Below, one piece after another: positions 1 to 8,430 of a stretch of DNA of 64,000 nucleotides. A program made the translations under genes and the position numbers. The notes beneath the pieces are model-generated. The model saw only the letters and a list, made by a program, of their open reading frames with translations, had not been told where the DNA came from and searched no databases. Each line of letters starts with the position of its first letter. The stretch's first letter is position 1. The stretch is from Rhizobiaceae bacterium (lineage in GTDB: Bacteria; Pseudomonadota; Alphaproteobacteria; Rhizobiales; Rhizobiaceae), in the NCBI GenBank assembly GCA_029233925.1, contig JARGOX010000004.1, positions 248,001 to 312,000 on the forward strand, in the 5' to 3' direction.

Positions 1-1
1 T

Positions 2-592
2 GTCATGCGCGGCGAGGAAACGCAATTGCTGGGCGGGCTTGCATCGCATTCTCAATCGGCATTTTTCTGCCTGCCCGGCACCCATTCCAAATGGGTGCAG
101 GTGCAATCGGGCAGCGTCACCGGCTTTGCAACCTGCATGACCGGTGAACTGTTCAGCCTGATCCGTCAGCAATCCATTTTGCAACACGCGATGGGTGACA
201 TTGACAGCTGCGACCCGGGCAACGTCGACTTCCTGGCAGGCGTGCGCGACGCCTATGACAGGCCTTCAGAATTTTCCCGGTTGCTGTTTTCCATTCGCGC
301 CGGGCAGTTGCTTTTCGACAGCGCGCCGGAACGCAATTACGCACGCCTGTCGGGCCTGTTGATCGGATTTGAAATCGCTGGCTGCCTTTCTGATGCTGGT
401 GAAAACACCACCATTCATCTGATTGCCTCAGGCCGCTTGCGTGACCTCTATGAAGCAGCATTCTCCTGCCTGGCACTGCAATTTGCCACAACAGATGCAG
501 ACAAGGCGGTTCTCGCCGGGCTTTTTTCAGCTGCGCAAAAATTCTGGCCACAAGCCATTTTGCCGAACAATGACGGATCGATAAAAACATGA
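2..592 (+). CDS. dgoK: 2-dehydro-3-deoxygalactonokinase, C-terminal part (cut by window edge)
   Basis: This is the C-terminal ~196 residues of a sugar kinase that phosphorylates 2-keto-3-deoxy-galactonate in the De Ley-Doudoroff galactose pathway. The visible part opens with the family motif MRGEETQ, and PGTHSKWV follows near residue 26, typical of DgoK (actin-like ATPase fold). The reading frame is open to the left edge, so the start lies outside the window. The stop overlaps the next start in an ATGA (589-592), which indicates translational coupling with dgoA. The downstream aldolase supports the assignment. Family membership is read from motifs and context; substrate specificity is inferred. 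Confidence 0.9.
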   Translation, partial: VMRGEETQLLGGLASHSQSAFFCLPGTHSKWVQVQSGSVTGFATCMTGELFSLIRQQSILQHAMGDIDSCDPGNVDFLAGVRDAYDRPSEFSRLLFSIRAGQLLFDSAPERNYARLSGLLIGFEIAGCLSDAGENTTIHLIASGRLRDLYEAAFSCLALQFATTDADKAVLAGLFSAAQKFWPQAILPNNDGSIKT

Positions 593-1224
593 CACAGACA
601 AAAACCTGGCCCCAATTGAAACGCTCGCTGGTTGCCATCCTGCGTGGCATCAAACCGGAAGAGACGGCGGGGGCGATTGTTGCTCTTGTCAATGCCGGTT
701 TCGAGGCCATCGAAATACCGCTCAATTCACCGACGCCCTTTGATTCCATTCGCATCGCGGTCAAAACAGCCCCATCCCATTGCCTGATCGGTGCCGGGAC
801 AGTTCTGACCATCGAGGATGTGGACCGACTGGCAAAGGTTGGCGGATCGTTGATGATCAGCCCCAATGTCGATCCCGATGTCATTGGCCGTGCCGGAACG
901 CATGGCATGATCACCATGCCCGGGGTTTTCACGCCAACCGAAGCGCTGAGCGCGGTCAAGGCCGGCGCCTCCGCATTGAAATTTTTTCCGGCAAATATTC
1001 TTGGTCCTGCCGGGATCACCGCGATCAGGGCGGTGCTTCCTGCCGATTTGGAAATTGGCGCCGTGGGCGGCGTTTCCCATGAAAACTTTGCCCACTATCG
1101 CGAAGCCGGCATTCGCACCTTCGGCCTTGGTTCAAGTCTATACAAACCAGGCATGTCGGCAGCCGAAATAGAAAAGCGGGCCATCGCGTCAATCGATGCC
1201 TATGATAGAATTTTTGGAGACTGA
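589..1224 (+). CDS. dgoA: 2-dehydro-3-deoxy-6-phosphogalactonate aldolase
   Basis: A 211-residue class I aldolase of the KDPG/KDPGal family. It cleaves 2-keto-3-deoxy-6-phosphogalactonate to pyruvate and glyceraldehyde 3-phosphate through a Schiff-base lysine. Visible motifs are RGIKPEE near the N-terminus, IEIPLNSP (substrate Glu region), ISPN, PGVFTPTEA and ALKFFPA, which holds the catalytic Lys. The length is usual for the family. The start overlaps the dgoK stop by 4 bp, and the lactonase gene begins 1 bp after its stop, so the three genes form one operon. KDPG aldolase (Eda) would be the alternative reading. The kinase neighbour favours DgoA. Confidence 0.93.
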   Translation: MTQTKTWPQLKRSLVAILRGIKPEETAGAIVALVNAGFEAIEIPLNSPTPFDSIRIAVKTAPSHCLIGAGTVLTIEDVDRLAKVGGSLMISPNVDPDVIGRAGTHGMITMPGVFTPTEALSAVKAGASALKFFPANILGPAGITAIRAVLPADLEIGAVGGVSHENFAHYREAGIRTFGLGSSLYKPGMSAAEIEKRAIASIDAYDRIFGD

Positions 1225-1225
1225 C

Positions 1226-2143
1226 ATGCAAAAGGCTGACATCGAAAATGCAGGCATCGAAAAAGCAGACCGGGCCTATGCGATTTTTGACGATACAAAA
1301 TGCCAGCTTGGCGAAGGGCCGACCTATGAGCCGGGAAGCAATACGGCCTGGTGGTTTGATATTCTTGGCAAAAAGCTGATCGAACGCCCGTTGTCAGCGG
1401 ACCGTGCGATCGTCCATGATCTGCCGCGCATGGCCAGTGCCCTTGCTGTGGTCGATGGCGATCGCCAATTGCTGATATGCGATGATGGTCTCTATCTGCG
1501 CAAAACCGCTGATGGCACGCTATCCTTGCTCAAGGCGCTGGAGGCGGACAATGCGAAAACACGCTCCAACGACAGCCGCGTGCACCCCAGCGGCGCCATG
1601 TGGATTGGCACTATGGGGATTGAGGCTGAAACGGGCGCAGGCGCTATCTACCATTTTCATCGCGGCGAATTGCAGGTTCTGTATTCGCACATCAGCGTCC
1701 CGAACAGCATATGCTTTAATACCGACGGATCGGTCGGCCATTACACCGATACGCCGACCGGCAAGGTCATGCGTGTCGCCCTTGATCCCGCCAATGGCTT
1801 GCCGGTCGGCGAGCCCTCGGTATTTCTGGATCGGACCACGGACAGCACGGGTTGGGCAGATGGTGCCATCATGGACGCTGATGGCATCATCTGGATCGCC
1901 CGCTGGGACGGGGCCTGCGTCAAAGCCTATGATCCGACTGGCGTCTGCGTGGAGACCATCACCCTTCCGGCTGCCCGGATAACCTGCCCGGCTTTCATCG
2001 GCGCCCATGCAGACCGGATGATTGTCACATCGGCCAGCACCGGCTTGAGCCTCGAACAGGCAGACCAGCAACCCCATGCAGGCCAGACCTTTCTGCTGGA
2101 TCGCCCCATGCACGGCAAAACCGAACCAAACGTCGTGCTTTGA
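1226..2143 (+). CDS. SMP-30/gluconolactonase family lactonase
   Basis: A 305-residue six-bladed beta-propeller lactonase that probably hydrolyses galactono-1,4-lactone (or a related aldonolactone) in the same sugar acid pathway. SMP-30 metal-site motifs are visible: LGEGPTY with the first metal Glu, NDSRVHPSG, VPNSICF with the metal Asn, and GWADGAIMD with the Asp. ATG 1226 is preferred over the upstream ATG 1196 because a TTTGGAGA ribosome site precedes it at 1213-1220 and it falls 1 bp after the dgoA stop. The lactonase role is family knowledge; the exact sugar is inferred from the operon. Confidence 0.88.
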   Translation: MQKADIENAGIEKADRAYAIFDDTKCQLGEGPTYEPGSNTAWWFDILGKKLIERPLSADRAIVHDLPRMASALAVVDGDRQLLICDDGLYLRKTADGTLSLLKALEADNAKTRSNDSRVHPSGAMWIGTMGIEAETGAGAIYHFHRGELQVLYSHISVPNSICFNTDGSVGHYTDTPTGKVMRVALDPANGLPVGEPSVFLDRTTDSTGWADGAIMDADGIIWIARWDGACVKAYDPTGVCVETITLPAARITCPAFIGAHADRMIVTSASTGLSLEQADQQPHAGQTFLLDRPMHGKTEPNVVL

Positions 2144-2328
2144 TAAGCTCATTCCATTGAAGAAAATGTTTCGTTTACCATTGCGGACAAGACTGATGCA
2201 CAGAAAGACTGATTGAATATTGTTTCTGCACTAACGCAATGGTATCTCGGAAAGTGCATGCCTATCCATCTTCTGCACGTACTGGCCTTGTTGCCCATTT
2301 CCGTTTCGAACACCGGATAATCCTGATC

Positions 2329-3687
2329 ATGACTTCAGCATTCAAAGCCTACGACATTCGCGGTGAAATTCCCGGCCAGGTCAATGTGCCTTTCGCCTAC
2401 CGGTTCGGCCAGGCTGTTGCAGAGCAGCAGCCGCGCAAGAGTGTGGTTGTCGGGCATGATATGCGCCAGGACAGCCCTGCGCTTGCGGCAGCGCTTGCCC
2501 AGGGACTTCTCGATAGCGGCGTTGACGTCAAGCCGCTGGGTCAATGCGGAACCGAAGAGGTTTATTTTCATACCGATCACAGCGGCGCCGACGCGGGTCT
2601 GATGGTGACGGCAAGCCATAATCCGATGAATTACAATGGCATCAAGATGGTGCTTGAAGGCGCGAAGGCCGCCACCCAGGACAATGCGCTCGGGCCACTG
2701 GAAAAACTGGTTTACTCGGATCGCGATTTTCCCATTGTTGCAGATTATGCCAGCCGCGGAAAACTTTCTGTCAACCTGCAAAAAACGGCCTATGTCGACC
2801 ATCTTTTGAAGCAGGTCGAAGGCCTGTCCCTCAAGCCACTGAAGATTGTCTGCCATGCGGGAAACGGCTGCGCCGGACCGGTCATTGACCTTCTGGAGCA
2901 GCATCTGCCATTTGAATTCATCAAGGTGGATCACCAACCCGATCCGACTTTGCCCAATGGCATTCCCAATCCATTGTTGCCGGAAAAACGCGAACGGGCC
3001 AGTCGTGCGGTGATTGAGCATGGCGCCGATCTCGGTCTGGCCTGGGACGGTGATTTTGATCGCTGCTTCTTCTATGACGAGCAGGGCCGTTTCATCGAGG
3101 GCTATTATATCGTCGGCCTTATCGCACAGACCATGCTGCGCAAGGCTCCCGGCGGCACGATTCTCTATGACCCACGGCTGACCTGGAACACGATTGATGT
3201 GGTGGAATCGGCCGGTGGCGTGGCGAAGATGTGCCGCACCGGGCACGCATTCTTCAAGCAGATGTTGCGCGAAGAAAATGCCGTCTATGGCGGTGAAATG
3301 AGCGCCCACCATTATTTCAGGGACTTCAGCTATTGCGATACCGGCATGTTGCCCTGGCTAGCCGTGGTCGCGGAACTCTCCGTCAACGGCATGAAGCTGA
3401 GCGAAATGGTCGAACAGCGCATCAGCGCCTTTCCCTGCTCGGGTGAAATCAATTTTACAGTCGATGACGCCAAAAAGGTGCTGGAGACGATCGCCAATGA
3501 TTTTGGCCGGTTCAATCCAATGGTTGATGCCACGGATGGTCTCAGCATGGCATTTGATGACTGGCGCTTTAATGTGCGCGCCTCCAATACAGAGCCGCTG
3601 CTACGTCTGAATGTGGAAACACGCGGCAATGCCGGGCTTGTCAATTCAAAGGTTGAGGAATTGACGGCCCTGATCAGATCGGTCTGA
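2329..3687 (+). CDS. Phosphomannomutase/phosphoglucomutase (ManB/AlgC-like)
   Basis: A 452-residue alpha-D-phosphohexomutase interconverting hexose 1- and 6-phosphates (mannose and/or glucose) for polysaccharide and nucleotide-sugar synthesis. Signatures are KAYDIRG at the N-terminus, TASHNP with the phospho-Ser near residue 96, the Mg-binding DGDFDR, GEMSAHHYF in the sugar loop, and RASNTEP in the C-terminal phosphate-binding loop. ATG 2329 begins the conserved domain; an upstream in-frame ATG at 2239 would add 30 non-conserved residues. The last 14 bp overlap the convergent GGDEF-EAL gene. Whether mannose or glucose phosphate is preferred cannot be told from sequence alone. Confidence 0.92.
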   Translation: MTSAFKAYDIRGEIPGQVNVPFAYRFGQAVAEQQPRKSVVVGHDMRQDSPALAAALAQGLLDSGVDVKPLGQCGTEEVYFHTDHSGADAGLMVTASHNPMNYNGIKMVLEGAKAATQDNALGPLEKLVYSDRDFPIVADYASRGKLSVNLQKTAYVDHLLKQVEGLSLKPLKIVCHAGNGCAGPVIDLLEQHLPFEFIKVDHQPDPTLPNGIPNPLLPEKRERASRAVIEHGADLGLAWDGDFDRCFFYDEQGRFIEGYYIVGLIAQTMLRKAPGGTILYDPRLTWNTIDVVESAGGVAKMCRTGHAFFKQMLREENAVYGGEMSAHHYFRDFSYCDTGMLPWLAVVAELSVNGMKLSEMVEQRISAFPCSGEINFTVDDAKKVLETIANDFGRFNPMVDATDGLSMAFDDWRFNVRASNTEPLLRLNVETRGNAGLVNSKVEELTALIRSV

Positions 3688-5089
3688 GCAGGGTTGGATT
3701 ATTGCTTTGCGGCAGCCTGCGGCGCTTCGCGGCTGTCGCTGATGAAGAAATCTGCCGAACCGGTGCAAGTCCATCGAGGTAGACAAGCACATCGGTCGCA
3801 CTCATCGGCCTGCCATGGAAGAACCCCTGCCCGATGGAACATCCAAGAGCCAGAAGCTTATTGGCCTGTTCAACGGTTTCGATACCTTCTGCGACAACAC
3901 ACAAATCGAGACCATCACAGAGCGCGACGATCGCTTTGATAATGTGTTCCGACGCTCTGTCGCGTGTGATTTCCGAAACAAATGACCTGTCAATTTTGAC
4001 CTTGTCCAGCGCGATTGCCCGCAGGCGACCAAGGCTTGACTGACCCGTTCCAAAATCGTCGAGAGAGATCGAAATATCCTCATCACGCAGGCTCTTTATG
4101 ATGGAGTTGGCCAGATCGGGGTCCGCCATCATCGCCGTTTCGGTAATTTCCAGCTCCAATCGTCTTGTGTCGAGCCCCGCCGTGCGAACAATCGTCAGGA
4201 TCTTCTTGAAGGTGAGAGGATCAATAAGCTGAGCGGATGACAGGTTGAAGGACAGGAAAATATCTTCAGGCCAGCTCAAGGCTGCCTTGGTTGCTTTCTT
4301 GAGCAAAGCTTCCGTCAATGGTTCGATCAGATCGCGTTCCTCTGCCAACGGAATGAAAACGGCTGGTGAAACCGAACCCAATTCATCGTCAGTCCAACGC
4401 GCCAGAGCTTCGAAACCAATCGGATGACCACTGGCAAGATCGACAATGGGCTGAAAATGCACATCGACTTCATCTGCGAACACCGCACGCCGAAGCGCCT
4501 GCTCCAATTGCGTCGTGCGTTTCATCTCCTCGGCAATGTCTCTTGAATATACAGTGATCTGCCCGCGACCACGACATTTCGAGCGGTATAGAGCCGTATC
4601 TGCGCTTTCCATCAGTTGCGCATAATCTTCACCGGCATAGGGATAAATTGCAAAACCGAAGGATGCGGAAAGCCGCACATTCCTTTTGCCCAGATCATAG
4701 GGCGCGGCCAGGACATCCCTGAACAAATCACTGATTTTCTCTGCACCCGTTTTGTCAAAGACCAGCGGCAGTACAAATGCAAAAGCATCCTGATCCAGGC
4801 GTACGACCAGCGAACCGGCAGGCATGCAGGCGCGCAGACGATGCGCGACCTGGCAAAGGATATCATCACCCGCCGCACGACCAAACAGGTCCTTGATCGG
4901 ACGGAAGCCATCCAGATTGACCACTCCGATGGCAAATGGCGCCGGATCAAGAGACCTCTCAGCCACCAGTTTTGTTATTTTGTCATGCAGGCGCACACCA
5001 TTGCCCAGGCCGGTGAGCCGGTCGGTATATACGACCGAATCATTCTCGACCCCTGATGTCAAATCCCGGGTGGCCAGTTCAACCGCCAT
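3674..5089 (-). CDS. GGDEF-EAL protein: degenerate GGDEF, probable c-di-GMP phosphodiesterase
   Basis: A 471-residue cytoplasmic two-domain protein. The GGDEF domain (roughly residues 20-180) begins with DRLTGLGN, but where GGDEF should stand the sequence reads RLDQDAFAF, so cyclase activity is unlikely. The EAL domain (roughly 195-445) keeps FEALARW, FNLSSAQL, ELEITETA, LDDFGTG, the Lys in DKVKIDRSF, AEGIET and GQGFF, so hydrolysis of c-di-GMP is expected. No transmembrane or PAS segment is seen. ATG 5089 is preferred; a TTG at 5125 would add 12 residues. The 3' end overlaps the mutase gene by 14 bp. The degenerate GGDEF may serve as a GTP sensor, as in some dual-domain proteins. Confidence 0.9.
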   Translation of the reverse strand: MAVELATRDLTSGVENDSVVYTDRLTGLGNGVRLHDKITKLVAERSLDPAPFAIGVVNLDGFRPIKDLFGRAAGDDILCQVAHRLRACMPAGSLVVRLDQDAFAFVLPLVFDKTGAEKISDLFRDVLAAPYDLGKRNVRLSASFGFAIYPYAGEDYAQLMESADTALYRSKCRGRGQITVYSRDIAEEMKRTTQLEQALRRAVFADEVDVHFQPIVDLASGHPIGFEALARWTDDELGSVSPAVFIPLAEERDLIEPLTEALLKKATKAALSWPEDIFLSFNLSSAQLIDPLTFKKILTIVRTAGLDTRRLELEITETAMMADPDLANSIIKSLRDEDISISLDDFGTGQSSLGRLRAIALDKVKIDRSFVSEITRDRASEHIIKAIVALCDGLDLCVVAEGIETVEQANKLLALGCSIGQGFFHGRPMSATDVLVYLDGLAPVRQISSSATAAKRRRLPQSNNPTLLRPI

Positions 5090-5342
5090 TGCTCTGCCCC
5101 TACATGCCAGAAAATACGTGCTCAACGCGAATAGGAAAGCACATTTCTAACCGACAGAATGGCCCGGCTTTATTAACAAAGCCCTAGCGAACCGCTCTAT
5201 ATCTTGTCATAAAAATATCCTCAAACCCTTGAATTTACACTGGTTTATAGAGAGTTTTACAGGCAGTTTGATTCAATTTCTAATGGACGGCGATCTGATC
5301 GGTTCATTCAGACGAAATAGTGCAGACAGAACTCCGGTCCAT

Positions 5343-6257
5343 TCAAGACCGCGCTCCCATCCGCTGGGGCGCCGCAATGGCGCATATGGCAAGAATAATA
5401 CCGCTGACCGCCGCAATCATGCCCGCAGCGCTGACGCTGAATCCACTGCCCAATAAAGCCATGCCACTGCCAGCTGCCCAGAACCCTGCAACTGCAGAGA
5501 CAAGCGCAAAAAGAACACTCCACGCCAATTGGGGGATGAGCCGGTTGGTCATCAACCGCGCCGCTGCAGCCGGGCAGATCAGCATGGCAATGGTTATGAT
5601 AGCGCCAACCGCTTCAAAAGCAGTCACGGCAACGATGGCGACCAAAGATATCAATGCCGCTCCGATAAAGCGCACCGGGACACCCAGCGCCTGGGCGAAG
5701 ACCGGGTCAAATGTCGAAACAACCAATTGCCTCCAGAAAAACAGCAGAAACAGGCAAACAGCCAGCAGTGAAAATACCAACCGACCCAATTGGGGCGGCA
5801 GATCTGCAAGTGCCTCGGGATCAAAAAGTGCACCGGCTTGCGTTCCTGCCAGCCAGACAAGACTTTCCAGGTTGCCGTAGAGCGCATGCTGGACATCGAA
5901 ATGTATATTGCGGGTTTCGCTTTGTTCGAGCAGGACGACACCCAATGCAAAGAGTGAGGTGAAGACCACGCCCATGGCTGCGCCGGGCTCGACTTTTCCA
6001 AGATTGCGAACAAGCTCAATCAGCAGCGCCGAAATCAATGCCGCAGCCGCGGCACCAATCAACATTGGCCCTACAGACATGGAGCCGCTTACAATGAACG
6101 CCACGACGATACCAGGCAGCACGACATGGCTGACAGCATCCCCCATGAGGCTCTGCTTTCGCAATATCAGAAAATTCCCGAGCAGGGCACATGCCACGGC
6201 CGCCAGCGCCCCGATCAACGTGGGCACGAGAACAAGTCCAACATACAGCTCGTCCAT
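5343..6257 (-). CDS. sitD: Manganese/iron ABC transporter permease
   Basis: A 304-residue inner-membrane permease of the MntB/SitD (ABC-3) family with about eight hydrophobic segments. FLILRKQSLMGDAVSH near residue 35-50 is the classical family signature; another is VAVTAFEAVGA. ATG 6257 follows an excellent GGAAGGAAG ribosome site, so the 13-residue upstream extension is rejected. It is the last gene of the sitABCD operon and lies 118 bp after sitC; that gap holds two copies of a 46-bp repeat. Together with SitC it should form the membrane channel. The manganese/iron preference is inferred from the family and the operator upstream of sitA. Confidence 0.92.
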   Translation of the reverse strand: MDELYVGLVLVPTLIGALAAVACALLGNFLILRKQSLMGDAVSHVVLPGIVVAFIVSGSMSVGPMLIGAAAAALISALLIELVRNLGKVEPGAAMGVVFTSLFALGVVLLEQSETRNIHFDVQHALYGNLESLVWLAGTQAGALFDPEALADLPPQLGRLVFSLLAVCLFLLFFWRQLVVSTFDPVFAQALGVPVRFIGAALISLVAIVAVTAFEAVGAIITIAMLICPAAAARLMTNRLIPQLAWSVLFALVSAVAGFWAAGSGMALLGSGFSVSAAGMIAAVSGIILAICAIAAPQRMGARS

Positions 6258-6312
6258 CACTTCTTCCTTCCGCAGCACATCCGCCAAATGAGGCACCGGA
6301 CAGCAGCTGATA

Positions 6313-6358
6313 TCGCGTTATCTGATCGCAAAACCGGTTCCCGCTTTTCCGGAAACGC
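6313..6358. repeat. 46-bp intergenic repeat, copy 1
   Basis: Identical to the copy at 6371-6416 (period 58 bp). It contains the self-complementary AACCGGTT and the core AAAACCGGTTCCCGC, a composition like the small palindromic repeats scattered between genes of many rhizobia. It lies between sitC and sitD and is not coding. Confidence 0.85.
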
Positions 6359-6370
6359 GCTCTTTTCTGT

Positions 6371-6416
6371 TCGCGTTATCTGATCGCAAAACCGGTTCCC
6401 GCTTTTCCGGAAACGC
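6371..6416. repeat. 46-bp intergenic repeat, copy 2, running into the sitC 3' end
   Basis: Exact second copy of the element at 6313-6358. It covers the last ~13 codons and the TAA stop of sitC (6376-6378), so the C-terminus SGKAGTGFAIR of SitC is repeat-encoded. Its 23-bp core resembles that of the 55-bp tandem array at 34801-35145 (19 of 23 positions). Confidence 0.85.
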
Positions 6417-7623
6417 TCGGGGGCCCCGCAAAATGTTTTTCCAGTTCTGCTATTTCGTCTGAGGTGAGCCTTTCGGCTATCGGATCCAGTCGCATGCGGG
6501 CGGCACGATAGGCTGCATCCGGATTGTCGTGCAGATAGACAGTCCACAGGGCTTCCTCGCGTGCCGCATTGTCTGCCGCAGCAAGTCCCGTGCGGGTCGG
6601 CGTGCCGTCTGCGCGGATGTAATGGTCGGCTTTGAGAACCTTGATTGTATCACTGTCATAGATCGCTTCGCCCCTCAGGATTGCCAGCAGGCCCTGGCGT
6701 CTGTGGACCTTGCGGGAAAATGCCCTGGCGCGGTACAGGCCATAAAAAATACCACGAGCGGGTGCAAACAGCAGCGAAATGACGAACAGCAATGCTGCGA
6801 CAAGAACAATCACCGGGCCAGCAGGAAGATTGGGAACAGAAGCGGAAAGCGCCGTGCCTGCGAAACCGGAGACGGCACCAATGAGACCGCTGGCAAAAAT
6901 CATCGTCGTCGTCTTGTCAGTCCAGAAACGGGCTGCGACCGGCGGAATGATCAACAGGGCGACCACAAGTATCAGCCCGACTACCCGCAACCCCGTTACC
7001 GTCACTGCCATGACGAGAAACATCAAAAGCAAGTCGGCCCTGCGAATATCAATCCCCGAAGTGCGGGCAAAGATTTCGTCAAAACAGACCAGCGTCAGCG
7101 GACGGCGAAAGTAAAACACCAAAAGCGCAACAATCAGCGCCAGTACAGCCAATGTAACGGCTTCATTGCGCAACATTCCGGACGTTGAACCCAAAAGAAA
7201 ACTGCCAATACCTGCCTGCTGCCCAATGCCCAGTGATTGTATGACCGTCAGCAACACAACACCGAAGCCAAAGAAGGCCGATAGAACCGCCCCGATCGCG
7301 GCATCGGCATTCAACCTTGTGCGACGCGTCAACCATTCGACACAGGCCAATCCCGTCATCGCACTGATGGCGGCCCCCAACAGCAATCCGGGCAGAAAAC
7401 GACCGGTCCCGCCAAACCAGGCCATCACCAGAAATGCCAGGCCGACTCCGGGCAATGTTGCATGACTCAAGGCATCGGAAACAAGCGAACGCTGGCGCAA
7501 AAGCAGGAAGGTGCCGACCGTTCCACCGGCCCAGCCAAGCAATATTGCGCCCATGGCGACAATGGCAGTGTTGTAGCCGGCATTGAATGTCAGCGCATTC
7601 ACAAAGGCAGGAACATCAATCAT
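6376..7623 (-). CDS. sitC: Manganese/iron ABC transporter permease with C-terminal DtxR/MntR-like extension
   Basis: A 415-residue fusion. Residues 1 to about 290 form an ABC-3 family permease with 8-9 hydrophobic segments and the signature FLLLRQRSLVSDALSHATLP. Residues ~300-405 are soluble: a short helix-turn-helix-like stretch (LLAILRGEAIYDSDTIKVLK, then YIRADGTPTRTGLAAAD) is followed by REALWTVYL and RLDPIAERLTSDEIAELEKH, which resemble the dimerisation helices of DtxR/MntR metalloregulators. Usual SitC/MntC permeases are near 285 residues. The final residues are encoded by a dispersed repeat. It lies 14 bp after sitB. The permease call is firm; a regulatory role for the tail is inferred from resemblance, and chlamydial YtgCR is a precedent. 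Confidence 0.9.
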   Translation of the reverse strand: MIDVPAFVNALTFNAGYNTAIVAMGAILLGWAGGTVGTFLLLRQRSLVSDALSHATLPGVGLAFLVMAWFGGTGRFLPGLLLGAAISAMTGLACVEWLTRRTRLNADAAIGAVLSAFFGFGVVLLTVIQSLGIGQQAGIGSFLLGSTSGMLRNEAVTLAVLALIVALLVFYFRRPLTLVCFDEIFARTSGIDIRRADLLLMFLVMAVTVTGLRVVGLILVVALLIIPPVAARFWTDKTTTMIFASGLIGAVSGFAGTALSASVPNLPAGPVIVLVAALLFVISLLFAPARGIFYGLYRARAFSRKVHRRQGLLAILRGEAIYDSDTIKVLKADHYIRADGTPTRTGLAAADNAAREEALWTVYLHDNPDAAYRAARMRLDPIAERLTSDEIAELEKHFAGPPSVSGKAGTGFAIR

Positions 7624-7637
7624 GAAAACCCATCCAC

Positions 7638-8429
7638 TCAGGTCGCCGTATCGACCAAAGGCTCAGCATGAGCCTCGGTCATGGGCGTATCACGCGCCAG
7701 ACGCCCGCCATAGGCTTCCGCCAGATTGGCCTCGGTGAAGGCCGCCGCGACCGTGCCTCCAGCAATGCGGCGCACATTGAGGATGAGGACGTCGTCGAAA
7801 TAGGCAGCAACGGTGGACAAATCATGATGTACGGCCACCGCCGTACCACCGTCTTTCACGAATTTTTTAAGCAGCGTTATAATGGTTTTCTCCGTGGCCG
7901 CATCGACCCCTGCAAAAGGCTCATCCAGCAAAAGCAGGTCGGCTTTTTGAGCCAATGCACGGGCGATGAAAACACGCTGCTGCTGACCGCCGGAAAGCTG
8001 GCCGATCTGCCGGCTCGCCAGACCCGCCATATCAACTTCCTCCAGACATTCTATCGCCATCTGGCGCTGTGACCTGCCGATCAGGCTAAGTGGTCTCAGT
8101 CGACGATAAAGCCCCATCAGCACGACATCGATCACAGTCGCGGGGAAGTCCCAATCAACACTTGCGCGCTGCGGCACATAAGCGATGCGATCGCGCATGG
8201 CGGCAAGTGGCTTTGCAAAAAACAGTGCCTCGCCACTGATCGTCGGGATTATGCCCATCGCGGCTTTCAACATGGTGGATTTCCCGGCCCCGTTGGGACC
8301 GACGATGGCGCTCATGCGGCCCTGTTTGAAAACAGCATCAACGGAGGACAGGGCCGGTTTGTCACCATAGGCAACAGAAAGGCCGCGAACAGCGAGTGCT
8401 GCGTCGGAATCGGTGGGAGAAATCTTCAT
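7638..8429 (-). CDS. sitB: Manganese/iron ABC transporter ATP-binding protein
   Basis: A 263-residue ABC ATPase that energises the SitCD channel. Walker A GPNGAGKST, Q-loop region AYVPQRASVDWDFP, signature LSGGQQQRV, Walker B LLLLDEPFAGVD and the switch His in AVHHDL are all intact. The YVPQR...VDWDFP pattern is typical of MntA/SitB/ZnuC-like ATPases. ATG 8429 has a GGAAG site just upstream. A TTG at 8441 in the same frame would overlap sitA and is less likely. The start lies 1 bp downstream of the sitA stop, so translation is probably coupled. Confidence 0.95.
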   Translation of the reverse strand: MKISPTDSDAALAVRGLSVAYGDKPALSSVDAVFKQGRMSAIVGPNGAGKSTMLKAAMGIIPTISGEALFFAKPLAAMRDRIAYVPQRASVDWDFPATVIDVVLMGLYRRLRPLSLIGRSQRQMAIECLEEVDMAGLASRQIGQLSGGQQQRVFIARALAQKADLLLLDEPFAGVDAATEKTIITLLKKFVKDGGTAVAVHHDLSTVAAYFDDVLILNVRRIAGGTVAAAFTEANLAEAYGGRLARDTPMTEAHAEPLVDTAT

Positions 8430-8430
8430 T

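Noticed and set aside
153..1019. 288-codon minus-strand frame opposite dgoK/dgoA
   Set aside because: Antisense to two recognised genes, of biased composition, with no domain.
2335..3312. 325-codon minus-strand frame opposite the phosphohexomutase
   Set aside because: Antisense shadow of a clearly conserved gene; the product matches no family I recognise.
6529..7188. 219-codon plus-strand frame opposite sitC
   Set aside because: Antisense shadow of the permease gene, rich in Gln/Asn/Arg as expected from reversed hydrophobic codons.
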